From Pseudomonas sp. R28(2017) (GTDB lineage Bacteria > Pseudomonadota > Gammaproteobacteria > Pseudomonadales > Pseudomonadaceae): 64,000 nucleotides of DNA. How positions within the stretch are numbered: the first letter of the stretch is position 1; each line of letters begins with the position of its first letter. A program made the translations under genes and the position numbers. Shown piece after piece: positions 42,729 to 52,419 of this stretch. The stretch spans positions 124,001 through 188,000 of the forward strand of contig NZ_NEHW01000002.1 of NCBI RefSeq assembly GCF_002112505.1, written 5' to 3'. Under the pieces are notes generated by a model, which saw nothing but the letters and a program-made list of their open reading frames with translations, had not been told where the DNA came from and did not search any database.

Positions 42729-43793
42729 CTACGGCAGGCGTATCAGCAAAGGTTCCTGGGATACCGGTGCTTGCCGCTGCTGGGTCTGCTGCTGCTCGGA
42801 GGGCTGTGGTGCGGTGGCAAGCAGGCTGTCCTCGACCTGCCCCGATAGGTAGTACACCCCCGCAAGCGCGCCGCTCTGGCGGTTTTCCATCAGCTCCTGC
42901 CATTCCTGGTTGAGCGCGACATTGAGGATGACCCGCAACTGCTCGACCATCTCTGGCTGGTCACGGTTATGGGTCATGATCCCGTAGCCGGTCGCAGCGA
43001 TCGAAATCATCGCCCCGGCGACCTTGCCCACCGCGCTGGCCACGGCGCTGGCGATACCACGTGGCGCCAGGGTAGCACCGAGTTTTTCGCTGGCATTGGT
43101 CGCCACGGACGACAAGCCCACGTCGGTTTTCCCGGGGCCTTTGCTGGCCTGCTTGTGCAGGTGCTCACGCAACGCCAGCCAGGCCGGCTGCTGCTCCAGC
43201 GACTTGGCCCGCAGCAATTGATACAGCGTGGCATTGCGGGCGGGCGGTGGCCCCAGGTGGATCGCCGGGATGCGATTCAGGCGCTGGCTGAATTCTTCGG
43301 GCGCGGCATTGTAGCGCTGGATGATGGCCGGCAATTGCTGCCCGAGCAGTTGCACATACAGCTCGCAGGCACGATCGCGGATGCCCTCGGGGTTGATCTG
43401 TTCGGCCACCGGTTCGATCACCCGCTCGTGGTACTGCTCCTGCAGGTACAGCGCCAGGCGTTTTTCCGCAGGCTCGCGGCCCTCGCCGCTGTCGAGCTTG
43501 TACCAGGCCACCTTCATGGTCAGCCATTGCTGGGTCCAGTAGCCGGTGAACCAGGGGATGAAGTCCTGTTCGGTGCGTTGCTGCACCTGCTCCTTCCACA
43601 CCCGCATCGAGCGCCGCGCATAGTCGTTGGCCGAGCCGGCGGCGCCGACCGATGCCTCGATCAGCTCCTGGTCGATACGCTGCCAGGTGGCGGGATCGAG
43701 CACCGCAGCGGGGGGCGGGGCAGGCGGGCGTTTGCCGGCGCAGCCGGCAATGGCCAGCAACAGGCACAGCAGAACCAGCAATCGTCGGCTCAC
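42729..43793 (-). CDS. Hypothetical lipoprotein with a C-terminal hydrophobic segment
   Basis: 354 residues from a GTG at 43793 after gggagg. The lipobox is LAIAGC, followed by a Pro-rich linker, then a helical domain (WFTGYWTQQWLTMKVAWYKL). A membrane-like segment lies near SAVGKVAGAMISIAATGYG, and a Gln-rich tail ends the protein (PSEQQQTQQRQAPV). I do not recognise a function. Confidence 0.7.
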   Translation of the reverse strand: MSRRLLVLLCLLLAIAGCAGKRPPAPPPAAVLDPATWQRIDQELIEASVGAAGSANDYARRSMRVWKEQVQQRTEQDFIPWFTGYWTQQWLTMKVAWYKLDSGEGREPAEKRLALYLQEQYHERVIEPVAEQINPEGIRDRACELYVQLLGQQLPAIIQRYNAAPEEFSQRLNRIPAIHLGPPPARNATLYQLLRAKSLEQQPAWLALREHLHKQASKGPGKTDVGLSSVATNASEKLGATLAPRGIASAVASAVGKVAGAMISIAATGYGIMTHNRDQPEMVEQLRVILNVALNQEWQELMENRQSGALAGVYYLSGQVEDSLLATAPQPSEQQQTQQRQAPVSQEPLLIRLP

Positions 43794-43860
43794 TCGGCTG
43801 CCTCCCGGGGGTAGAGGCTGGGTGGTCAACCGAGTATAGGGTGATGGGCCAGTGGCTGCT

Positions 43861-43899
43861 GTGCAGCCCATCGCCGGCAAGCGCGGCTCCCACAGCGAG
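43861..43899. repeat. Degenerate single REP
   Basis: atcgccggcaagcgcggctcccaca resembles the REP core but lacks a full palindrome. It lies between two minus-strand genes and may be part of the GntR gene's end. Confidence 0.4.
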
Positions 43900-44580
43900 T
43901 CATTCGAGGTCGAGCTTGTCTTCCAGGCGGTCGAGATGATCATGCATCAGTGTCAGCGCCGCCCCCGCATCACCGGCTTCAACGGCATCGATGATCGCCG
44001 CGTGTTCCTCCCAGGCGCAGTGGTCGCAGCAAGGCGATTCATAGCGGGCGATGATCAACGAGGTCATCGGCACCAGGCCGTTGAGAAAGCGCGCCAGCGG
44101 TGCGTTGGCCGCGACCTGGGCGAGCTTGAGGTGAAACTCGCCCCCCAGGCGGATGGCGGCGCAGCGTTCGCCGCGTTCGTGGTGCTGGCGCTCGCGCTCG
44201 ACCAACTGGCGCAGCTGGCGGATCTGCGCCGGCCGGGCGCGCTGGGCGGCCAGGCTGATCAGGGTGGTTTCGGCCAGGCGCCGGGCGCTGAGCACCTGGC
44301 GCGCCTGCTCTGGGTCGGGGGCGGCCAGGTGGGCGGTGTGGCTGGGGCGCTGCACCACCACTTGCTGGTCCGACAGGCGCCCCAGCACCCGGCGGATCAC
44401 CGTGCGGCTGACGCCGAAGGCATTGCCCAGGGCCTGTTCGGGCAACAGGCTGCCCGGCGGCAGGCGCTGCTCGAGGATCGCGTCGAACAGGCGCGGGTAG
44501 ATCTGCTCGGCCGACAGGCGGGTCTCGCCGGCGGCGAGCAGGGCAGGCAGGCGGGGGGCGGCGTGGGCGCAGGCGGTCAT
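43900..44580 (-). CDS. GntR-family regulator, FCD type (second of two)
   Basis: 226 residues. The N-terminal winged helix (PRLFDAILEQRLPPGSLLPE, FGVSRTVIRRVLGRL) is followed by an FCD domain with metal-binding His residues (EFHLKL, MHDHLDRLE). It is 16 bases downstream of another FCD regulator in the dctA operon. Confidence 0.9.
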   Translation of the reverse strand: MTACAHAAPRLPALLAAGETRLSAEQIYPRLFDAILEQRLPPGSLLPEQALGNAFGVSRTVIRRVLGRLSDQQVVVQRPSHTAHLAAPDPEQARQVLSARRLAETTLISLAAQRARPAQIRQLRQLVERERQHHERGERCAAIRLGGEFHLKLAQVAANAPLARFLNGLVPMTSLIIARYESPCCDHCAWEEHAAIIDAVEAGDAGAALTLMHDHLDRLEDKLDLE

Positions 44581-44596
44581 GGTCGCTCTCCTGGGG

Positions 44597-45301
44597 TCAT
44601 TGGCCGGGCTGGTCGTCCGGGATGTTGAGTTGAATGCCCATGCGCTGGCCCTCGGCGAGGATGTGCTGGCGCATCTGGGCGCTGGCCTGGGCGCTGTTGC
44701 GTTCGCGAATGGCGCGCACCACGGCTTCGTTTTCCTTGAGCCGTGCGGCCAGGTGTTCGGGCGAGTTGCGCAGCATGCTGGCGCTCTGCTTGAGCGCGTT
44801 GCCGGTCTGCTGCACCACGCTCTGGAAGATCGGGTTGGTGGTCAGGGCGAACAGTGCCTCGTGGAAGGCGATGTAGGCCTTGACCCCGGCTTCGCTGTCC
44901 TCGGCCTCCAAGGCCTCGCGCATGTCCATCAGGGTCAGGCGCAGCTGGCCGACGTCCTGGTTGTTGGCCGATTGCGCGACCAGGCCGACGATGAACGGTT
45001 CGAGGGTGTAGCGCAGCTCCAGCACGTCGGCCAGGCTGGCCGCTGCGGCGCTTTCGCTGGCCGGGTCCTGGGGCGCCATCTCGGCATCCAGCACCAGCAC
45101 CCCCTTGCCTGGCAGCGCACGCACCAGGCCCAGGGTTTCCAGCACGGTCACGGCTTCGCGCAGGCTGGGGCGGCTGATGCCCAGTTGCTCGGCCAGTTCG
45201 CGCTGGCCGGGCAGCATGTCGCCGGAGCGCCATTGGCCACGGGCCAGGGCCTGGCGCAGTTTTTCCACCACTGAGTTGACGACGGTCGATGAGCTGATCA
45301 C
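44597..45301 (-). CDS. GntR-family regulator, FCD/FadR type (first of two)
   Basis: 234 residues. The winged helix (LARGQWRSGDMLPGQRELAE, ISRPSLREAVTVLETLGLV) and FCD domain (AYIAFHEALFALTTNP, QMRQHI) resemble LldR/PdhR/FadR proteins. It lies 44 bases after dctA on the same strand and probably represses the operon at the ggtctgacc-type sites in its promoter. Confidence 0.9.
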   Translation of the reverse strand: MISSSTVVNSVVEKLRQALARGQWRSGDMLPGQRELAEQLGISRPSLREAVTVLETLGLVRALPGKGVLVLDAEMAPQDPASESAAAASLADVLELRYTLEPFIVGLVAQSANNQDVGQLRLTLMDMREALEAEDSEAGVKAYIAFHEALFALTTNPIFQSVVQQTGNALKQSASMLRNSPEHLAARLKENEAVVRAIRERNSAQASAQMRQHILAEGQRMGIQLNIPDDQPGQ

Positions 45302-45345
45302 GGTTCGCTCCTGGAAGGGCCGGCGTCAGCGCCGGCCACATGGGC

Positions 45346-46656
45346 TCAGAATTCCTGTTGATGGGGGTTGGCTTGCTTGCGTGGCGCAGGGGCGAAGCCG
45401 GGTTTGCCATCGAGCACGTTCTGCGCACGTTCCAGGTCGATGTCCTTTTCCCAGCGGGCAATGGCCACGGTGGCCACGCAGTTGCCGATCAGGTTGGTCA
45501 GTGCCCGGCCAATGCCCATGAACCAGTCCACCGCCAGCACCAGCACCAGGCCCACCACCGGGATCGCCGGCACGGCGGTCAGGGTTGCGGCAAGGATCAC
45601 CAGCGCCGAGCCTGGGATGCCGTGAGCGCCCTTGGAAGTCACCAGCGATACCAGCAGGATGGTCAGCAGGTCGGTCATTTCCAGTGGCGTGCCGGTGGCG
45701 TTGGCGATGAACACGATGGCCAGGGTCAGGTAGATGGAGAACCCGTCGAGGTTGAACGAGTAGCCAGTGGGGATCACCAGGCCGACGGTGGAGCTGCCGA
45801 TGCCCAGGTGTTCCAGCTTGCGCATGATCTGCGGCAGCACGGCGTCGGATGAGGCGGTACCGAGCACGATGGTCAGCTCTTCACGCAGGTACTTGATGAA
45901 CGGCAGCAGTTTCAGGCCCGACACGCGCATCACGGTGCCCAGCACGATCAGCACGAAGCCGGCGCAGGTCAGGTAGAACAGTGCCACCAGGCCACCCAGG
46001 TGCTGCAGCGACTCCAGGCCGTACTTGCTGGTGGTGAAGGCGATGGCACCGAACACACCGATCGGCGCCAGGCGCACGATCATGCCCATGATGCGGAAGA
46101 TCACGTGGCTCAGCTCGTTGATCAGCCGCGAGATGCCGGCGGCCGATTCGCCCACCAGGTTCAGTGCGCTGCCGAACAGCACCGAGAACAGCAGCACCTG
46201 GAGGATGTTGTTGTCGGCGAAGGCACCGACCACCGAGGTGGGGATCAGGTCCATGAAGAACGCCGTGGCGCCGTGGATGTGCTGGCCGCGCTCGGCCAGG
46301 CTGCTGGCGTCGGCGCTGGACAGCTGGTCGAGGTGGATGTTGGCGCCATTGCCGATGCCACTGCTGAAGGCGAACACCAGGCCGATGACCAGGGCGATGG
46401 TGGTCAGCACTTCGAAGTAGATCACCGATTTCAGGCCGATGCGCCCGACCTTCTTCAGGTCGCCGGCGCCGGAAATGCCGCTGACCACCACGCAGAACAC
46501 GATCAGGCCGATGAGCATCTTGATCAGCTTGATGAAGCCGTCGCCGAGGGGTTTGAGCTGCAGGGAAAGGTCGGGGAAGCTGAGGCCGCAGGCGATGCCG
46601 AGGGCAAGGCCAAGCACGACTTGCAGGAAGATCGAACGCGAGCACCATTTGAGCAT
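45346..46656 (-). CDS. dctA: C4-dicarboxylate:cation symporter DctA
   Basis: 436 residues of the dicarboxylate/amino acid:cation symporter family. SLQLKPLGDGFIKLIKMLI starts the family signature. LGTASSDAVLPQIM is the re-entrant loop with the serine-rich motif of C4 transporters, and GYSFNLDGFSIYL and TSKGAHGIPGSALVI follow. It takes up succinate, fumarate or malate. It leads the operon with two FCD regulators. Confidence 0.92.
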   Translation of the reverse strand: MLKWCSRSIFLQVVLGLALGIACGLSFPDLSLQLKPLGDGFIKLIKMLIGLIVFCVVVSGISGAGDLKKVGRIGLKSVIYFEVLTTIALVIGLVFAFSSGIGNGANIHLDQLSSADASSLAERGQHIHGATAFFMDLIPTSVVGAFADNNILQVLLFSVLFGSALNLVGESAAGISRLINELSHVIFRIMGMIVRLAPIGVFGAIAFTTSKYGLESLQHLGGLVALFYLTCAGFVLIVLGTVMRVSGLKLLPFIKYLREELTIVLGTASSDAVLPQIMRKLEHLGIGSSTVGLVIPTGYSFNLDGFSIYLTLAIVFIANATGTPLEMTDLLTILLVSLVTSKGAHGIPGSALVILAATLTAVPAIPVVGLVLVLAVDWFMGIGRALTNLIGNCVATVAIARWEKDIDLERAQNVLDGKPGFAPAPRKQANPHQQEF

Positions 46657-46727
46657 GGGAGGGATCTCAGATCGGTGTCCTTGCTTCGGTGCCGCACGGG
46701 GCGAAAGAGCGCAGGACTTAATTATTG

Positions 46728-46815
46728 TGGTCTTACCGGTTTGTTCAGCGCCGGATCATAAAACCGCGAAAAATCCGACATTGCAAGGGTTTTTGGCCTT
46801 ACCGGTCTGACCAGT
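46728..46815 (-). promoter_or_regulatory. dctA promoter region with two GntR-type operators
   Basis: A strong operator-like site, ggtctgacc (46804-46812) in ccggtctgaccagt, resembles the PdhR/LldR TGGTC-N-GACCA consensus. A second related half-site pair, tggtcttaccggt, lies at 46728-46740. Both sit upstream of dctA. The remaining bases to 47004 are the 3' flank of the NEL gene, without a supported gene. Confidence 0.5.
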
Positions 46816-47004
46816 TATGGAGCATCAAGAGCGCTTGGGCTCTAGTTCGGTGCATGCCGTCGATTCGCCAGCTTGTCGCATCAAGGGCCAGCGGGTTGGC
46901 TGCACCGCACCGGCAGGTTTACTTGCAAGCGGCCTGCCAAGCGTGGGGGCGTGTTCCGGGTCATGGGGTGCAGCCCGTGCCGGGCGCGGGCTGGCTCTGC
47001 CAGG

Positions 47005-50000
47005 TCATTCAGCGTGGGGGGTGAACGCCTGCGGGTTGGCTTCGCTGAGGGCGTGGGTCAATTGCTGCAACAACAACTGAAACGCTTCGTCACGGCTCTT
47101 TTTCAGCAGATCGGCGGCACGCTGGTAGAGGCCGCTGTCACCGGTCAGGTCAATGCGCTGCAGTACGCCTTGCTGGCGCCAGTGGATCTCGGCCAGCTCG
47201 CGCTCCAGCAGGAGGATGTAATGTTCAGGCACCGCCGGCCCGCTGTAGGCGCCCGCCGGTGTCGCTTCGTTCAGCGTATCGAAGTACTCCGCTGCACCTT
47301 CCCATTCCAGCTCGAAAGCCTGGAACGCTTGCGGGCGCAAGCGGCGCAGCCAGCGTGGCCAGAAGGACTGTGCAGCCAGCCATGGATCCAGCTGAGGGGC
47401 TGCACCTGCGGCCCACACGGCCTGTTCCAGGCGCTGCAGCGTGGCCTCGCTCAGGCGAGCGAGGTATTCGAACTGCATCCCGTCAGGTTGCGCCGGTAGG
47501 CGAAGCCGCTGCTGCAGGCGGATGCGGGCGTACAGCGCCATTTCCAGTTCGTCGAGCAGGAATTCGGGCTCGCTCAGCCGCGCATCGGCGAGGTCGTCGA
47601 GCGCTGAAAGGGCAGGGGCGGCCGCACGCTGGGCCGGGCTGTGGGCATTGGCCAGGGCTGTGCGCCTGGCCCTGCGGGCGTTGTACAGGTCGCCGATGTG
47701 GGCGTCGAGCAACTGCTGGCGATACACACCGGCCAAGGTTTCCAGCGCAGTCTGTTCGTCACTCGCATCAGCCGCCGCCAGGGACACCGACTGCCACAGG
47801 GTGACTTCGGTTTCCACCTGCTGGAACAGCAGGCTGGCCTGGTCGACGCATTGCGCGGCAGCGTCGTTCAGCAGGTCGTTGACCTGCTGCTGGAGTTCGG
47901 CGAAACCGTTACCTGCGGCCTGCTGGCCGGCACCCGTGACCAAGGTCTGCAACACCCGACGCATGCGCAAGTCCATCGCGGCCCTGTGGTGCTGATAGTC
48001 GGCCGTGCCGGGCAGGCGCTGGTAGAGGTCGAACAGCGGCTGCCAGTTTTCGTCCATCCACAATTGCGCCAGGTGGGCGCGCAACGCGCCAGGCCAGCCG
48101 GCAGACCAGTCCTCGTCATCGGAGTCGTTGAGCAATGCTGGCAGCCCGGCCTCTTCGAGCCGTTGCAGGGCCTGTTCGGAAAAGGGATTGTCATCGAAGG
48201 CATAGGTCAGTTCGCCGTGGCCTTCCCGTACACCCCGGGCAAAGGCCGTGTCGCGCAGCGGGGGAGCCTCGCTCAGTTCGTTGAGGCTCAGGTCGATGGC
48301 CCGCAGGTTCAGTGGTTGCTGATCCATCAGCGAGGTCAACCCCGCCGGCCAGTCGAAGATCGAGGTGCGCTCCAGGTCGAGTTGTTCGAGCGCTGTCCAG
48401 CCAGTAAGGTCGGGTGCCAGTTCCAGGGGGTTGTAGCGCAGCGACAGCATGCGCAGCCGGGCAAGGCCGGCCAGCGCGCTGCGGCTTGCTTCGCTCAGGG
48501 CGATCTCGTTGCAGCCCAGTTCGAGGTGGGTCAGGCTCGGCCAGCGTTGCAGCGCCAGGAAGTGTTCCGTGCCGAAGCTCAGGGTATTGAGGTCGGCCTG
48601 GAAGAAGCTCAGCCGTGGCAGGCTGGCCAGGCGCTCGAGGGTGTTGACAGGCAGCTGTTGCAGGCTACTGGACAGGTTCAGGCGCTGGAGCTGGGCCAGT
48701 CGCGCGAGGATATCCAGATCGGCCTGCCGGGACAGGTCGAGCTGGTTGTGAGACAGGTCGAGCGATTGCACTTCGCCAAGGTCGGCCAATGCCGGTGGCA
48801 AGGCCTGCAGGGTATTTTGTTCAAGGTCCAGGTGGCGAACCCGGGGGAACGCACGCAGAAAACCATCGAGCTGGGCATCGGCGTGCTCGGCCAGCCCGCT
48901 GATGCGCAAGTCGCGCACGTGCGGCAGCGTCACGCTCAGATTCGGCAGGGCGTGGACCTGCGCCGCGTCGATTTCGAGTATGACGAAGTCAACGGCACCT
49001 GTCGGGGCTTCGGGGCTTTCCCTGCGCCACGCACGGCGTATGCGCTGGGCCAGCTGGTCGCGCGCGGTACGATGTTCGGACCGGGCGCTGCCGACCCAGG
49101 CTTGAAGCTCCTGATCCAGCTGTCGGTATTCGACGCGCAGGCGTTCCAGCATGGCGTGGAAGCCCCCTGGCAACTGGCGTGCCTCGTGCTGCATGCGCTG
49201 GCGTAACAGTTGGCGTTCTTCAAGGTTGCCACCTGGATACAGCTGGTCGAACACTTCGTCGGCAGTCAGCCAGCCTTGGCCCCGGCCACTCAGGCGGTAG
49301 CCCAGGCGCTGACTGCCCGGTAGCCGCGCAGGAGGGTTGTATAGCCGGCGCAGCGGCGCCATGCCCAGGTCCCTGGCGGTTGCTTCGCGGTCCTTGCAGG
49401 CCAGCGCGAACAGCGCATCGCGCAGGCCTGACGCATCATGGATATTCAGCTTCAGGGCGTCGCGCTCGCTGTCGGGCAGGGCACGCAGCACCGTGGCCAG
49501 CAAATCGTCGCGATTGCCCAGTATTTCGCCGTTTGCATCGCTCGGCTCGTAGCCACTGGCGCTGCGCAGCACCCGTTTGGTGGTTGCGCCCTGCGCGTTG
49601 GCCAGCTCGGTCAGGCGACCGTCTTCGACCAGCTCCAGCCTTACGTCACCCGACCAGCCTGGCAGGCGCGGCAGGTTGGCGAAAACCAGCCGGTCGCGGT
49701 CGACATTCGCCGTCCCCAAGTGCAGGTCCCGCAGTGCACGATTCAGGCGTCCCTCGCGCAGATACAGGCGCGCCTGTTCTGCCAGGCGCAGTGGCAGGCG
49801 AGCGCTTTGCCTGAGCCTGGCAAGGTCCGGCGCCGATGCTGTCGCGAGGATTTCATGGCGCGCCCGTGGGCTCAGTGAAGGGAAGTCCCTGGCCAGCACG
49901 GCATTGTCAACAGTCGCGGCCGGGGCAATGGCGCTGGCGTCGAAGGCTTCCAGGTGGTCCAGTAGCAGAGCCGGCAGTGGACGGTGATCGTGCAGCAGCC

Positions 50001-51786
50001 GGCGCAGCGCGCCGTCATCGTAGCCGCTGCTGCGCAGCGCCTGGGCCAACGTGCTGTCGTCCAGGCCGGCGCTGGCCTGGCCAAGGCGTCGGGCCAGCAC
50101 CGGGCTGCTCCAGGCCAGCGACCGCTCGTGCTCCAGCAGCCAGGTACCCTGGCCGTTGCCCAGCAGTTTGGGGTGATGGCGCATGCCCATGGCGGATGCC
50201 AGGCGCCAGCCTCCCTCGGGTTCGGCCTGCAACGCGAAGGCCTGGTCTTCTTGCAGCCACCAGTGGCGGCCCTGCCATGCATACAGGCCGCTGGCGCTGG
50301 GGCGCGTGTCTGCAGGCCATGGGCGCGGCCGGGCAAACGGGTGCAGGCCGCCATGCCACAGGCGCTCGTGGGTGCCATGGCCAATCCGCTGCCATTGGTG
50401 CAGGGCCCCAGGGGCTTCGACAAAATGCCCGGCCGCCCCCAGCGCTGCCAGCTGCGCCAGGTTTTCGAAGACCTCGAACAGGTGGGCGATGGCGGCGTCG
50501 GTTTCGCCTTCGTTGGCGGCCTCTACACCTTCGAGAAACTCATCGACCAGTTGCGCAGCGCCCACCACCAGCATCGCTTCAGCCAGGCCCGGGACAAAGA
50601 AGCTGGCAAGGTTGAGCAGGTTCAGCCCGGCCTGCAGCCAGCCTTCAAGGCTGTTCCACAGGGCTTGCGCATCGCGCTGTGCGGTGGGTACGACGATGCT
50701 GGCGGCATCCTGGCGCTTGCGCTCGAGTGCGGTGCGGGCCCGTTCGGCAAAGCAGTCCTGGCGCCAGGGAGTTGCGCTCCAGTTCAGCCGTGCATTTTTG
50801 TCGAGGGTTGCCTGCCAGAGCTGGCGGGGGCCGGGAAATACGCGGCTGAGCCAGCTGACATGCTGGCCTTTTTCCAGCTGCGGCGTGCCGGCTTCCAACG
50901 TGTCATAGGGAAAACGGGGCAGGAGGGTTTCGCGCAGGCGCCTGGCGAAATGCAGCTGCTGATCATGACTGACATAGCGCAGGAAAAACCGTCGTTGTTC
51001 GTCGTGCCAGAGCATCTGCGTCAGTGCCTGGCCCAGCGCCGCAAGGGAGGGGTACTGGCGTAGAGCCTTGCCGGGGTGCCCGGGCAGGTAAAGCAGGCAG
51101 GTCTCTTTGCTGGCCTGTGGCTGCAGGCGAATCACCAGGGGGCCGTTCAAGCGGCAATCGAACAGCGACAGGTAACTGCATTCCAAGGGGCGAGTAGGCG
51201 CCGGGCTATCCGCCAACGCCGCCTCACCCAGGGCCTCGCCGCGCTGGTCGAGACTGCCCTGCAGCCTCGCCAGGCTAAGTTCGGCGGCAAAGGCGGCGCG
51301 GTCCTGGTCCCGGTGCAGCACGCGGGCGGTGGCGGTATCGAGCAAGGCGGCCAGGTGATCCTGGTAGCGGCGGCCGAGGTCGAGGTTGCGGACCCCTTTG
51401 ACGAAGTGCTCGGCATCGAGGTTGGTTGCTGCCGGTGCATCCTTGCTCAGGTACAGCTTCACCGGGTCGTTTTCGTCGAAATTCATCAGGGCGGCTTCCA
51501 GCCATGACATGTCGCGGCGCTGGCCAGCATGCCACAGCCAGCCCTGATCGACAGCGGGCAGTTCGCGGTCGGCAAACCAGTGGGCCAGGGCGTCTTCCAA
51601 TGGCCCGCGGCAAAAAGCTTCGGGGGCTTGCAGCGTTGCCAGATGCTGGCGCAGCCGATGGGTGGCACGATGACTTTCGCGCAGGCGGCTCTCCAGTTGC
51701 TTGCGTTGTGCCGGGGGGCTCGCGGTCAGCCAGGCGGGCATGCGCTGCTGTATGAATGCCAGGTGGGGCGAGGGGGCGTGGGGCAT
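47005..51786 (-). CDS. LRR protein with NEL-type E3 ubiquitin ligase domain
   Basis: 1593 residues. A long N-terminal part resembles the dermonecrotic-toxin-type domain of Pseudomonas NEL proteins. About ten leucine-rich repeats follow (residues ~930-1180; for example LDLSHNQLDLS and LRMLSLRYNPLELA). The C-terminal domain carries the NEL catalytic C-x-D, here Cys1313-Val-Asp1315 in DAAAQCVDQASLLF, and ends with the family's helical bundle. NEL proteins ubiquitinate host proteins after delivery by a type III secretion system. No secretion genes, chaperone or export signal are seen nearby. The single gene is flanked by its own spacers. Confidence 0.82.
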   Translation of the reverse strand: MPHAPSPHLAFIQQRMPAWLTASPPAQRKQLESRLRESHRATHRLRQHLATLQAPEAFCRGPLEDALAHWFADRELPAVDQGWLWHAGQRRDMSWLEAALMNFDENDPVKLYLSKDAPAATNLDAEHFVKGVRNLDLGRRYQDHLAALLDTATARVLHRDQDRAAFAAELSLARLQGSLDQRGEALGEAALADSPAPTRPLECSYLSLFDCRLNGPLVIRLQPQASKETCLLYLPGHPGKALRQYPSLAALGQALTQMLWHDEQRRFFLRYVSHDQQLHFARRLRETLLPRFPYDTLEAGTPQLEKGQHVSWLSRVFPGPRQLWQATLDKNARLNWSATPWRQDCFAERARTALERKRQDAASIVVPTAQRDAQALWNSLEGWLQAGLNLLNLASFFVPGLAEAMLVVGAAQLVDEFLEGVEAANEGETDAAIAHLFEVFENLAQLAALGAAGHFVEAPGALHQWQRIGHGTHERLWHGGLHPFARPRPWPADTRPSASGLYAWQGRHWWLQEDQAFALQAEPEGGWRLASAMGMRHHPKLLGNGQGTWLLEHERSLAWSSPVLARRLGQASAGLDDSTLAQALRSSGYDDGALRRLLHDHRPLPALLLDHLEAFDASAIAPAATVDNAVLARDFPSLSPRARHEILATASAPDLARLRQSARLPLRLAEQARLYLREGRLNRALRDLHLGTANVDRDRLVFANLPRLPGWSGDVRLELVEDGRLTELANAQGATTKRVLRSASGYEPSDANGEILGNRDDLLATVLRALPDSERDALKLNIHDASGLRDALFALACKDREATARDLGMAPLRRLYNPPARLPGSQRLGYRLSGRGQGWLTADEVFDQLYPGGNLEERQLLRQRMQHEARQLPGGFHAMLERLRVEYRQLDQELQAWVGSARSEHRTARDQLAQRIRRAWRRESPEAPTGAVDFVILEIDAAQVHALPNLSVTLPHVRDLRISGLAEHADAQLDGFLRAFPRVRHLDLEQNTLQALPPALADLGEVQSLDLSHNQLDLSRQADLDILARLAQLQRLNLSSSLQQLPVNTLERLASLPRLSFFQADLNTLSFGTEHFLALQRWPSLTHLELGCNEIALSEASRSALAGLARLRMLSLRYNPLELAPDLTGWTALEQLDLERTSIFDWPAGLTSLMDQQPLNLRAIDLSLNELSEAPPLRDTAFARGVREGHGELTYAFDDNPFSEQALQRLEEAGLPALLNDSDDEDWSAGWPGALRAHLAQLWMDENWQPLFDLYQRLPGTADYQHHRAAMDLRMRRVLQTLVTGAGQQAAGNGFAELQQQVNDLLNDAAAQCVDQASLLFQQVETEVTLWQSVSLAAADASDEQTALETLAGVYRQQLLDAHIGDLYNARRARRTALANAHSPAQRAAAPALSALDDLADARLSEPEFLLDELEMALYARIRLQQRLRLPAQPDGMQFEYLARLSEATLQRLEQAVWAAGAAPQLDPWLAAQSFWPRWLRRLRPQAFQAFELEWEGAAEYFDTLNEATPAGAYSGPAVPEHYILLLERELAEIHWRQQGVLQRIDLTGDSGLYQRAADLLKKSRDEAFQLLLQQLTHALSEANPQAFTPHAE

Positions 51787-51852
51787 GGCCGTTCTCCAGG
51801 TATGGGGAGCGGCGAGCCTAGGTGTGAAGCCTGCGCGGCAAGGGCTATCGGG

Positions 51853-52344
51853 CTACTGCCCGGTCTGCGGCGCCATGCATTTGATCGACGCCAGCTCGGG
51901 GTGAGCCACCAGCTTGTCGAGGTGCAGTGCGTCGTCGTTCATCCAGCTTTCGCTCAGCACCCGATAGTGCTCCATGTCGCGGCAGCGCAGGCGCAGGCTG
52001 TAGTCGAAGTGGCCGCTGATCAGCTGGCATTCGTAGACTTCCGGGCAGGCCAGCATGGTCGCTTCGAAGGCTTTTTGCGCGGCGCGCCCGCTCTGGTTGG
52101 ACAGCGCCACCAGTACCAGCAACGACAGGCCGGGGGCGAGCTTCTGCAGGTCGATGATCGCGCCGTAGCCGCGAATCACGCCACGGCGCTCAAGCTTGCG
52201 CACGCGCTCCAGGCACGGGCGCGGTGTGAGGTGGACCAGGGTCGAGAGCTTTTCGAAGGTGATGCGGCCATCGTGGCGCAGCACCTCGATGATGGCCTCA
52301 TCGATGCGGTCCAGAGGTTGGGCGTTGGCGTCCTTGGTGTCCAT
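51853..52344 (-). CDS. Lrp/AsnC-family regulator
   Basis: 163 residues. The winged helix (LDRIDEAIIEVLRHDGRITF, CLERVRKLERRGVIRGYGAI) is followed by an effector-binding RAM domain (LVLVALSNQSGRAAQKAFEA). It follows ocd on the same strand after a terminator-like hairpin, so it probably has its own promoter and may regulate ocd in response to an amino acid. Confidence 0.88.
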   Translation of the reverse strand: MDTKDANAQPLDRIDEAIIEVLRHDGRITFEKLSTLVHLTPRPCLERVRKLERRGVIRGYGAIIDLQKLAPGLSLLVLVALSNQSGRAAQKAFEATMLACPEVYECQLISGHFDYSLRLRCRDMEHYRVLSESWMNDDALHLDKLVAHPELASIKCMAPQTGQ

Positions 52345-52392
52345 GCGCAGCGCTTCTTTCGAGAATGGGCATGGACAGGGTAGGCGTAAACC

Positions 52393-52411
52393 GGGGCCGC
52401 TGCGCGGCCCC
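52393..52411. terminator. Hairpin between ocd and lrp
   Basis: A perfect 8-bp stem (ggggccgc / gcggcccc) with a 3-base loop just after the ocd stop. It lacks a T run. Confidence 0.5.
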
Positions 52412-52419
52412 CGGGTGCA

